From assembly GCF_016808095.1 (NCBI RefSeq), contig NC_068972.1:8426001-8490000 (forward strand): a stretch of 64,000 nucleotides of DNA. The letters run 5' to 3'. Source of the DNA: Vigna angularis (lineage: Eukaryota; Streptophyta; Magnoliopsida; Fabales; Fabaceae). A program made the position numbers and the translations under genes. Each line of letters opens with the position of its first letter. The stretch's first letter is position 1. This document shows, in pieces, positions 1-11,972 of this stretch. The notes under the pieces are model-generated. The model was not told the origin of the DNA and did not search any database. It saw nothing but the letters and a program-made list of their open reading frames with translations.

Positions 1-52
1 ACGTAACTTATCTTTTGACAAAATGTATAACGCAAGCTAGGCTCGCACAACT

Positions 53-2598
53 TCATTCGTATACTCTCTTTCTCTTCAGAAGTGTTGGAACTATGGAAAC
101 AAAACCAATGAGGAAAAGTACCGATAATGTCTTAAAATCATATAGATCCTTAATTGACTTTAGATCCCCAAGAGCAAGGCCAGCCTGGTTAAACAACAAT
201 AGAGGTTAGGAGTACAATAAAAGAAAAGCAGAAGATCATCAAAAGCATGAATATCATAGATGATATTTATCCTTTGCATCCATAAATTAGGAATTATATG
301 CAACAACCATCCACGTTGATTGAAATCAAAATGTGACACGGTAAAAATGAGAAGAACATACTAACGTATGACCACACAGTCTGCATTAGCCTAGTTCAAA
401 TGAAAGGAGATGCAAAATGTACAAAAACAATCAACAAGGAACAACAGAAAATACACTCTAAGCAGTTAGGAAAAAGGATTTAGATGCATTTCTCAATGTA
501 GCAGTTCTCAGTGGAACTAATAATGTGCCATTTCAACCGAAACATTGCTAGCATAATCTTTCAAATCCCCAATAGCCTTCAAGATAAATGCTGCAATAAA
601 TCTCTTAGCTTAATAATGATTTACTCTAGTTGTTCTAATAAGTAAAATATGAATGAATCATCTGTGTATATTCGCATATATGCATATTGGAACAAGAATT
701 ACTTCGATATATTATTGAACTGTTTCCTTAAGAATAAAAAACATCCCACTCCAATTTAAGCAGATCTAATTCACAAAGTTCCTTCATATTAAAAACAAAA
801 CCAGTAGATTGACATAAAGCTTATACCCCCGGAAGGTATCTTTAAGAAGCATTCAAGAAGACACTCCATCCCTGATTTCTATCTAAGAAGAAGAGTTTTC
901 AAATGCAAAAGTTCCAAAATGCAAAAGCCGAAGTAGTCAAAAATCAAGATCTTATTCCAGTGTAGAATAAAAAGGGGGAGAGGGGGGAAACACTTTTATC
1001 AGAACATATGCACAGCTAAATCATACACAGAAAACAAAAATGCATTTAAATGAATATTTACATATTATAAATTAACATAAATAAAATAACCTTAAAATCA
1101 CATTAATATTCAATAAAATATCTCAGCAATTAGTCATATGGTCCAGCTCCATCTAGCAAAATGTAGAGAACTTGCTGACCCAATAAAAAAAATTACCACA
1201 GAAATTGCAACCAAAATGAACGGAACAGAATTGAGACGGAGATAAAAAGAGTTCAAATGAAACCAAAATAGACAGGAGATAGATTTCAATGACATCAAGC
1301 GACAAGGAAAGAGATTTCAGGGCAAAATCTATGTTGTCTCTCAATTAGCTGGCTCAATCCAACTCACAAAAATAAACGAATCACGTGTTAGGTTTTGGGG
1401 CTCAAATTCACAGGGGTTTGCGATCTTCCCTAATGATCCTAGACTAATTCTACAGGTTGCAATCCTGCATATGTTCAAACATGGAGAAACGTGAGAAATA
1501 GTAGAGCAGTGCAATCTTAGGTGCAAAATCAGGATATCAACAACCTTGCAAACGCCTAGAGGCATGTATACGACACTCACTAACTAAAAGGAGCTCAAAC
1601 AAAAAAATAAACAGACACACGTACAAAACAAAAATTTAGAATAGGAAAAAATATCTAATTCAGAGAAACCAGCAAAGCAAGCACACTGCAGAAAAACATC
1701 AACACCAGCACAGAAAGCTTACTCTGACAGTAATATATGCTGCCGGAACAAGACCAACCAAAGTAGCCAAAAAGAATACATGAAACGGAACATCAACAAT
1801 GGGAGAGGCCAAATTGATGAACAGATTTGGCAATGTCGGGGTTATCCTCAGAAAAAGCATGTAATTCAGCAGCTTATCCCTACGCTTTGCAATCTGATTC
1901 AACCACCCAGAAAACAAAATTCCACATTAACAATACCCACCAAATTCAAAATGTTGGCAAAAACATAAAAAATAAAGGATACAAAAACAAACCTCAGCTT
2001 GGAAGAACCTTAGCTTCTCAGGCCACAACCAAGTAACCAAAGGCCTGCCAATTAACTTAGACAAAAAGAAACAGGAAGATGCACCGGCAGTGGCATTGAA
2101 AACAACCAATAGTATTCCTCGTACAACTCCAAAAAGCGCCCCAGCTAAAAGGGACATGAAGATTGTCCCAGGAATCATGAAAGTCTGCATGAAGATGTAG
2201 GTGGAGCAATAGCCAAGAATAAACTGCGCCGGATTGTTGCTCGCATACATCGAAAGATCTTCCCTTTAACACAATAAATAGACAAATAAACAAATTAATA
2301 CAATAATGATTAATATATAAAAAGAAGAAACAGCATAGTTGTTATGGTTACGGTACTTGAGGAGACGAAGATCAGAGAGCGTGCGGGGGATTTTGAGGCT
2401 TGTGTAAGCGGCGGGGGGCATGGTGAGGTAAATGCAGAAGAGGCCCGTGGAGAACACGAAGAAGACGGCAACGGCGGCGGCAAATTCCCACGTGTTGAGC
2501 GGGAACCTCTCCAATTTGGGCTTCTTGGCGGAGGGTGAATCGTCATCCTCGCCCTTCTCTTCATCCCTCGTCGCCGTCACATTCCTCGGCGCCGCCAT
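53..2598 (-). CDS. VTT-domain (SNARE-associated Golgi / DedA-like) membrane protein
   Basis: Four exons on the minus strand: 2598-2357, 2263-1993, 1893-1723 and 184-53. They join in phase to 271 residues, and all introns are GT-AG. The start is the ATG at 2598 (MAAPRN...); the reading frame runs slightly further upstream but without an ATG. The N-terminus is charged and acidic, followed by a membrane segment near residues 25-45. The central part holds the VTT core (MSLLAGALFG, then a glycine/alanine-rich NATAGAS stretch), further hydrophobic segments (LFLRITPTLPN, VFFLATLVGLVPAAYI) and a basic tail ending KRKRVYE. The family is related to DedA, TMEM41 and VMP1, which are linked to lipid scrambling in the secretory pathway. 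Action at ER/Golgi membranes is inferred from the family. Exon joins preserve family motifs such as TVR|AGLALGDL. Intron 3 is long (1.5 kb). The donor of exon 1 (CTCAA|GTACCG) is the least certain junction. Confidence 0.9.
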
Positions 2599-2720
2599 AC
2601 TACGATCCAATTAACCAAATCTCATGGGAATCGAGTTGACCGGAGTTCTGGGAATTGGGGATTTTGAAGGGTCGATGCAATGGTCTTCTCTGTTTGGGTG
2701 AAAGCCCTTAGATTTGGGGC

Positions 2721-2816
2721 CAGGAAGAGAGAGACAGAGAGAGAGAGAACGGGTGAGGATCCTTCTGCGAAATTTAACTGCAATGCAATCGGATGGAGAG
2801 AGAGAGAGAGAAAGAG
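2721..2816. repeat. GA/CT-rich microsatellite in the 5' leader of the VTT gene
   Basis: Two purine-rich GAGA runs (about 2728-2750 and 2796-2816) lie 130-220 bp upstream of the VTT start codon; on the gene strand they read as CT repeats. CT-rich leaders are common in plant promoters and 5' UTRs. No separate TATA box was assigned here. Confidence 0.6.
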
Positions 2817-5001
2817 TTTTTTCAATTTCAACTTTGAAGAACATAAGAATTAACAAGACTGTGATTTTAATTTCCCCTTGTTGTTTTTATTTCTTGCAAT
2901 TTTTCCTGGATGGCTACTTTGTTGCGGCATTTTTCTTATATTTTTAATAATGTTTTGTTTCTTTTTCTTTTTCATCTCAACAGATTTTAAAATGTTGATT
3001 TGTATTGTTGATAATATGGTTGGCTCGTGGAAAAAAAGAGAGGAGAAAATGTAAATTAAAATTAAAAAGAATAAAGAGAACAAATTTGAATTTTTTCAGA
3101 AATCAACTATTTTTCTTCCAATTTTTTAATTTTAAATTAAAAAAAAGGCAAAGGTGTTGATATAAAAAACAGAAAGACATATATCTTATCTTACTTTCAG
3201 TCCATTGATAAATATAAATGCTGTACTTAAAAAATATGGCATACATTTATTTGTTTTTATACATTTTTATTTATCTATTTAAAAATTGATATTGAAAAAG
3301 AATATAATTTATAAGGAGAACAAAAATGAAATTTAAATTATTTTATTTTACAATGATAAAAATTGAATTTAATGATTTCAAATATTAAATGTTTAAAAAA
3401 AAGTCAACAAAAATCAGAATTAAAACATTTAAGAAGATGAAGATGTCATCGTTATATTTATTATTATTTTATTTTACACAAAATATATCCATATACTTCA
3501 TTATACTAACAGAAGTGATTAAAAAGAGAGTAGATTTTAATCAAATCAATGGATTAAATCAATATACCTTAATTTTATAATTATGGTAATTGTTGTTGTT
3601 GTTAGGGTTTTATTTGATTATCGTAATAAATAATAATTGATATTACCTTAAATACTAATATACTATATAATCTTAAATCAATAACAATCATTCTATTGTT
3701 TATACAATCACGTGTTTCTTGTGACACATTGTACTGTTAATTATTATTTTTATCTAATTATTTTATTGAAATTTACAGTAGATTCAAATCAATAAATTTT
3801 ACTTGATATAAATTAGGTTGAATAAATAAAACAAATTAAGTTGATAAATGGTGTGGGAGGTGTCTTATGGTAAATATAATAGATTCCAAAAACAGAAGTA
3901 TCCAACAAAAATTTGAAGAACAACTTTAGTAGAAGATGCAATGAAGAGACCCACTTATTACAATCATCATTTCAATTCTTAAAAATATATAAAAAAATTT
4001 TTTTATACAAAAGCTTTACAAAATTTCAAGTATCATTTTAATTTTAATAAATCTCGTGGTGCTAGATCATTTTTAAGATTCTCTTATAAATTTTGATCAA
4101 AATATTAAAATTTTCAACATTTTTTGCAAATAAAAATATTATTTTAATATGAGTATTATACAACTTTTTAAAACTAAAAAAATCTTATAAAAATAACTCG
4201 TAAATAAAAATTTGTAATATATATATATATAAATATTTCCTTTCTCTTAAATTTTAATATACCTATTTGTATATCCTTTAGTTGAAGTGTAAATCTAGTT
4301 TGGTGTGGTGAAGGTGATGTGTTTCATATATTGTTTAGTCGAACATGAAAAAGAAAATAATGCTTTGTGGAAAAGAATATTCGGAGCACAAAATTGATCG
4401 ATCACAAAGACTGGATAAAACAAACCCATCAAAGATTTTATGTAAGTATACCCAACACTTTGATGTTTATGGTTTCTTATGTTTTCTCTAAGTATACCCC
4501 ACCACTGTTTTATTTTTTACCAAACATACTTTTCATGAAATACGTTTTTGTCGTTCATAGAAGAAAATGGAAATACGAATGAAGGATGTGAGATCTTCCT
4601 GCAAAACAAAAACACATACTTCTTTCAATCATTTCATTATTTTTTAATATAAATTATTTAGTAAAAGTAATTAAGTGAATGATAACATAAACAATGTGTA
4701 TATAATTCAATCTATTTTTAATTTTTAAATTTGATGAAAAATTAGAATTTGCTTTTGTATGTAAAATTTTGATATTCAAACTTTAAAAACAAATAAATAA
4801 ATTTCTTTTAATCCAATTATGTAAAACTTTTTTTATGTGTCAAATTTTACAATTAACACATATTTGATACATCAAAAAATTTAATGTAATTAAATTAGAA
4901 AAATTATATTAATTCATTTTTAAAATTTAAAAAATAAAATTTATCAAAATTTCAAAAAGAAAAATTTTATGTCAAATTTCAAAAACTAAAAACTTATTTA
5001 A

Positions 5002-5052
<51 letters not shown>

Positions 5053-5808
5053 CAATAAAACAAATTTTCCACTTGTTAATTTCACAACATAAATAATATA
5101 TTTGTTTTATTATAATTTTTTTTAGAATTCTAACTAGAGTGAATTATTTCTGAAAGAATTATCAAATTATATAGATATTAGTACATAAAGCGAGGGTTTA
5201 CAGGGTCAAATTATTGCATGCCACATTTTTTCATTATTAAGGCCAATTTAATTGAAAAAATTCGAAATAAATTAAGATATATTTCAAAATAGTGGAATTA
5301 AATAAGAAAAATTTAATAAATAAAGGGATATAAAAATTATAAATCATATTAAAATATTATTATAGTCTTCAATAATATATCTAACTCAACAGCAACTTTA
5401 CTTTAATTATTTAGTTTATGGAGGAAACAACTTAAAATAAAACTTAAAGAATTCAGGTGCAGTCATTTAATAACAAAGAAGATCCAAGAAGTGATTGTAT
5501 CTATATATTCATATATCTTATTTTTGGTTTTCTGTTGTAGAATTAGTTGAAACTAGTAAACATGCATTATCATCAAACTTAAGTAATTTTTTGTGATACA
5601 AACCTGACGTATACGACTATCGAGAATTAAATATAATAAACAAACTTTAGGTAGCAGAGGATTGGAAATATCATCACGGAAGCAATAAATAGAACTACTC
5701 TCTATTTCTAAAACAATATTAAATAGCTAATTAAGAAAGTTGAAAATAAGTGCCAAACAAATTCATGAAATTTTTGAAGTTCCAAAAAGAATATTGGAAA
5801 GTGATGTG
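2817..5808. other. AT-rich intergenic spacer
   Basis: Very AT-rich DNA between the VTT gene and the solo LTR. No long open frame, no splice-like exon chain and no RNA gene were seen. It contains an AT microsatellite at 5005-5049. The short ATG-initiated frames here have no recognisable content. Confidence 0.6.
5005..5049. repeat. (AT)n microsatellite
   Basis: An uninterrupted run of AT dinucleotides of about 45 bp. Confidence 0.95.
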
Positions 5809-8407
5809 TGTAAGGGGATGTAAATTTATAAAAAGGACCATTGGGCTTTATGTGGGGCAACTGGCCATCTCTCTAAGTCAATCTGACCTTAGAAAAGAGC
5901 TGAGCAAATTCTAATTTTCTGAGTTTCTCTCCCAAAAAATTTCAAGCCCTAACTCTCTCTGCCTTCTCTCTAAATTTCCAGCTCTTTGACCCTTTCAATC
6001 TTGAGTTGGAGGGTGCTCGTTCAAGGTTTCCTTTTGAACCGATCGCATTTTCGATTGGACCGGTGAGTCAACTTTTCCCTTTTCTGTCTCCATTCTCAAA
6101 CCTAGAACATGCAATGCTACTGGTTGTATGTTACTAGGGGTTTTGTTTATAATTTTTGTTTGTTAAATCAAGCTCCAAGAGCTGTTACTGTCACCACCTT
6201 GGTGGTTTGTAGGGTTTGGTTGAGTTCTCATTTGGTAGTTCGACTCTGAGGTAAGGGGAGTTAGTTACAATTTTAGATGATGTATGATATGCTTGTCTGA
6301 TTTATTTTGCTTTTTACTGTTATGCTGTTTTGGTGATGAACATGTTTAAATTGTGTTGGTTGAAAGTGAAGAAATTGTGTGATCATGCTGTACTGATGTT
6401 GATTTTACCTGGATATATTTGTTGGTTGTACTGACTGTTCTTGGAGAGGACTGGAGTATGTAATGTTGGTCTTGGGGTTAATAAATAGGTGTGCAGGTAC
6501 TGTGTTAGCTTACGGTAAAGGGAAGTGAGATAAGGGAAATGGGGCAAGTAGAGTCTAAAACACTATAGGGCAGTTTGGATAACTTAGGTTACTGAATTGG
6601 GACTTGTTGAGAGTACTGTGTTGGTACCTGAGTTGGCACATCCCTGATCATAGAGTAGCCCTGGCCTGGTCCAATACGTTGTGACTAGTCATATGTGTTG
6701 GCGTCGAAGGTGAGACTGATGCGTTCAGACATCTGATTCTTCTTCGTTGACCAACTAGGTAGTAAAGAGTGGTTGGAATGGAATTGATGAGTTAGTCTTG
6801 TGAAAAGAGTAAAGGGTTAAGAGAGTAATGTTTTATACCTTTTGAGAGGAACTGAGGTAGAAGATTTGAGCCTAGGGAGTCTTGAGTGAAATTGGACAGT
6901 GGGGCTGGCTGGTATGAGTCTATTAGAACTGGTTAGGGTCATAAAATTGAGCAAAGCCATTAGCAACATGGTAGGATTGAAATTGGGTCCTGAGTTAATA
7001 AAATTGGGTTTGGGGTCCTCTACTTATTGAGTTTGATGTTTTGGAGTAGAAATTGAGTTGGTTTAGTACATCTAATTCCTATCCAAATGACCAATGCAAT
7101 ACTTTACTTTCATCTATAAACATGTTTCATATCAATATTAGTGTTACAGATTTGAAATTGTTCATTTGAATATGTCTAAGATGCACCAAAACTAGAAAAA
7201 AATCACGTTACTGTCACAGACTGATAAGAATAATCTATTATCTCACTTGATAATCGATTATTCTAGTCAGAGAGTTGTATCCTCTTCAAAGCTCTCGCAA
7301 ATAATCGATTATCACATATGATAATCGATTATTGACGTCGAAAAATCATCCAAGACAGTTTTGGGTGGTTTTCGGGGCTCCGGATATCATTTTTGGACGT
7401 TCTCTAGGTCGTCTTAGGGGTTTTGGGCCTTTCCGAAACTGTTGGTGATGGTTTCAAAGTTATTTTCCTTGTCTAAGTATGATTTTATGGGGTTTTGTAC
7501 TGTTTAGTGGTTCTCTTGGGACTATTATTGTCTGGTAATGTGTATTGGATTGATTAATGTTGTTTGCTTGGCAGAGTGTCATGTATGTTTATACATTTGG
7601 ATTGTTTGATGTGGGTTGCTTAACAGATTATTGTGTACGTGTATGTATGATGATGTAAATGAATATGAAGAGGACATCTCAGGGAGAGATGACTGAAAGT
7701 GATGTGTGGGGTGATGATGTTGTTCTGTATAACTGTATGGAGCTTTGAACTGGTATGTCTATCCCTACACTCGAAGCACTGTTCATACTCAAATAGAGGA
7801 GAGCAGTGTAAGTGGTGAGAGTAGAGGGAGGTCCTCGTCTATAGTCTTAGAGTTTAGACATAGACAGATTGGGGGATTTACCTTGCATAGTGTTGGGGAG
7901 TGCCAGCTGAACTACGCAAGTGCAAAGACGACCAATAGTTCGACAGTTATACTAATCCGGATGAGTCGCGTGAGTGTTTGAGTCATGGTTTAAAGTGTTA
8001 TGTATTAACTGTTTTATATGTACTAAGCATGATGATTATTAATTGATTGAACAGTATGATTATTGCCTGTTTATCTAGCTCACCTTTGCTTCTGTGTTGT
8101 GTGCTGCTTGTGTATGTTTTTTCTTTGCAATGATCATCCACTTGGATGGGAGCAGATGTTGTTGAGGAAATACCTTTGGAGCAAGAGCTGGAGGAGAATG
8201 ATGCTGCTGCACAGTCTACTTAGGATTTAGATATTTAAACATTTGGATATTAAATACTCTAAACTGTCTAAGTTTAAAACTCTTGTATTATATTTTGGAT
8301 GACTGTAATTCCGTATTTAATTGCAAGTCATACTCTAACTGTTCTTTTTATTGGGAATGTTGACTCCTAAATTATATGATGTGTTTACTATATTTTGGAA
8401 TGTCACA
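5809..8407 (+). mobile_element. Long solo LTR-like element (2.6 kb) with 5-bp target duplication
   Basis: The segment starts TGTAAGGGGATG and ends GGAATGTCACA, giving TG...CA termini. It is flanked on both sides by ATGTG (5804-5808 and 8408-8412), the 5-bp duplication typical of LTR retrotransposon integration. No coding domain, primer binding site or second LTR is present, so a solo LTR is the simplest reading. A TATA-like TATAAAAAGG sits only about 20 bp inside the left end, followed by CT-rich leader-like sequence. Further in are three 12-bp palindromes (7250-7332) and, near the right end, a 25-codon acidic frame (8146-8223). A diverged relative lies at about 38.3-41.5 kb. The great LTR length would suit Ogre/Tat-type gypsy elements, but that assignment is inference. 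Confidence 0.72.
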
Positions 8408-10585
8408 ATGTGTGAAAAGAAAAGAAAAACATATAAATAGGTTTGATAAAATATCTGTATCTCGATAAAAATATTGCAAATATTCATAGATAAAATTTGA
8501 TAAATAGTTAATATTTACAAATAATATATCTATGATAGTGAGTAATAAGTATTTTAATATCTATTTTTATAAATACATCAGTATATAGATATTTATAATA
8601 TATAGATATTTATGGGTATTTATTATTTATAATAAAATAAAATAAAATATATATTTTATTAAATTAAATTTAATTAAAATTAAATTTTAATTTATATTAA
8701 ATTTATATTTTTTAAAATTTTATTTATTTATTTTAAATTTTATAAAATAAATATTACGAGTATCATATTTATAAATTTTAAAATACTTATAAATATTTTT
8801 TAAATAGATATTCAATCAATAACAAACAAATTATATATAATTCTTTTTATTGTAAATTAAATAATAAGCAAACATCCCACCGTTTTCATCTTATATATTA
8901 ATGGATATATTCATGTGACAGTATATTAAAATAATCTATATCTTCATTTTCTCTGTTTCTTTAATTATTCTTTTTCAACGTTATTTATATTAAATATTGA
9001 AACATGTCAGATTAATGAATAATAAATTACTCACACTTGTTAACAACAAATATTAATTTTAGGTATTCATTTTTCTACTAGCAATAAATTTTATCCATAA
9101 ATGTTAGTGTTAGTGTATTTTATTTTTAGTCGTTCGGTCCTCAATCTCAACACTATAGAGAATTAAAGTTTATAGCTAGCTAGGTATCTCATTCCAACGA
9201 AACTCAAGCCTGCGTTTTACAAAAAGAAAAATATTTATATTCATATCATAGTTTCGTTATTTCTACATAAAAATATTACTATTTATATTATATATAATTT
9301 GGATTAAATATGTTCTTCTCTAACTTATTATAAGAAATTTTGTTTTTTTTTTGTATAAACTAAATTATAAAATGTTTAGTCCTATGAGGTTAAGTATATT
9401 TTTCAGTAAACGACAAATAAAGTGTCTTTTATATATTTGAAAAAATATTTAAAATGACTTTCGTAAAATATACGAATGAAATACTTTATAATTTAATTTA
9501 AGAATAAAACATAAGTTTTTATAATAAGTTTTTGATAAAAAAATATATTTATCTCATAATTTTTTGTGTTATTTTTATATGAAATAGACTTAATTATGTA
9601 CTAAGTTATTTATAAATTTAGATATACTATTTTATTTTTATAAAAGCACTTAATTTTTGTTTTTACAGTTTATTTTTTCTGTTAATTAAGCGAGGACACG
9701 GTTATCTTATTCCATTATTTTATTTATTTTTCTCTACTTAATACGAAATTTTATAGTTAACATAAAATAATATTGTTATTAATTAAAAATAATAAATGAT
9801 TTTTATTATTTTAATGAAAAACATGTATAACAAGAAAATGTTGACGTTAAGTATATGAATGGTAGTGACGAATAGTATCTTCGTCAGATGATTAAAATAT
9901 AAACAATCTGATATATTTTAATTACATTAAGTGCAATAATATAAACAAGTCTCTAACCAGTAGAAACTCATAAGATAGAATAAGGTCACATACTAGTTTT
10001 TTTTTGTTGTTGTCTTATGTATAACATTAATCTGTCTTAAAAATTTCACAATCACAACTATACTTGAAGTAATAATGCCGTCTAATCAAACGAGAAAAAG
10101 AGTAAAGAATGAAGATAGTGATAAACTGGAAACTCCCTCCTCTAATTAATTTGTATATATATTTATAGTCATATATTGATGAATTGCACACAATGCTCTC
10201 GAAAATCACTGACGAGGGCAATAGTTAAAGCAAAGAAAAAGCACACTATGCATGCAATTGAGAATGTACATTTATAGTGACATAACCAAGTAAGGACAAT
10301 AAAAAGTTAAACTGGGGACCCAAAACGAAAAAAAAGAAAAGGTTGTGATCTTCTGAACTCTAAACAAAGGAGAGATTCACTCTTCAAGCGAATCTCCTTT
10401 ATCACGAAAAAATATATATAATATCATCATCACCTAAAAAGCTTTTAGGTTCAATCTCCAGCAACTTCTAAATTAGCTTATGGTAAGATAACGGACAACT
10501 ACGATATAATGAATATTTATCCATCATCTTACTTAGACTTTATTCATTAATTCACTATGGAGGATTATGGTGACACACAAGTTAA
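8408..10585. other. AT-rich spacer downstream of VND7
   Basis: No gene seen. The stretch is AT-rich and will include the 3' UTR and terminator of the VND7-type gene just above 10.4 kb. The 64-codon frame at 10027-10221 has no recognisable content and lies in this downstream region. Confidence 0.55.
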
Positions 10586-11371
10586 CTATGAATCAGGGAA
10601 GCATCCTAGGATATGACTAGCTTGATCATGGTTATTATGGGGCATCATCAAGGGCAAGTTTGGATGTGAAAAATAAGCTGTGTCACTCAATTGTGACCCG
10701 AACAAGTTGTCCAAACTCTTCCAATCGATACCTTGCGCACTGCTATTGCTCCTTTCATCACTACAATATTCCTCATTTCTGAGGCCATTCTGGTGTTGTT
10801 GGTTACACTCCTTCATTGCAAAACTTGCAGTTGGACTATCTAGCTGAGGAAGCTCAATCAGCTGTTTGTCCATGACAGTTTGGTTTGGCAGAATAAAGTG
10901 TTGCTGATCTGAGTTGAAAGGAAGACTAAAGCTTGGAGCTTCTGCAGGGTGATGAGGCACATTTGTTTCATTCAAAATATCAGCAATTGATAAGGGTCTT
11001 GCAAAGCTTTGATCTTTGTAAAAGTGTTGTTGATGGCTACTACTACTGCACCATGCTTCATAACCTTGCCTGTGACTTGGACTAGGCTTTCGAAATGCTC
11101 GGCACACGACCCATCCTTCTTCCTGCAATACCAAATTATAAATTCTCACCTTCAGCTTTTCTCATGATTCTCAGATACTTCATTTTTTCTTCTGTATTAC
11201 TTACTATATATCATCATCATCATCATCATTATTATTAACATACTCTAATGGACAAGCGTGTCGTAATTTGCGTTTGACTCGGCAAAGTACCTTTGGAGAA
11301 AGTGGATATCTTTTCAGTACATGTTTGAAATTGGTTTTATGTAACGATCTATCGATTCCTAAAGTTGCATG

Positions 11372-11438
<67 letters not shown>

Positions 11439-11914
11439 TAACTATAACCCTAACATTTTAATATCCAAAAATTTACACTAACCTACATGGGGATGGAAAG
11501 AGAGCAAAAAAGAGTGTAATATAGAATTTGGAGTGTGAGAAAATAGTTTCCCTTTTTTTCTCGAAAAGTATATATTATTAAAAGGGATTAAAAGTAAAAG
11601 AAAAGGATTGGTCAGTATCAAACTTTTTTTCTCAATAAACAAAATTAAGTGTAAAGACAGTTTATTTACATAATTTTCTTATATACTCTTTCACATTTTC
11701 GCAAATAAATGTTATAGAGAAGTAAATAAATATTTAAAATAAATAAATAAATAAACTACGTTTTATATGATGTTAAAATATTAAGTTCACAAATAAAGAA
11801 GTGCTTCAAAAAGCTATCCTTTTGTTACTTTCTGTCATAGGAATAGCAGTGAACCACAGTAGTAATTACAGTTTGTCAAATTAAAGAACTGCTCTATGTA
11901 TAATACAAGCTAAT

Positions 11915-11972
<58 letters not shown>

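Noticed and set aside
2344..2614. Plus-strand frames near 2.4 kb
   Set aside because: Antisense to exon 1 of the VTT gene, which has clear family motifs and splice sites.
7745..7981. 78-codon frame inside the solo LTR
   Set aside because: No recognisable domain, and not preserved at the matching place in the relative at 38-41 kb.
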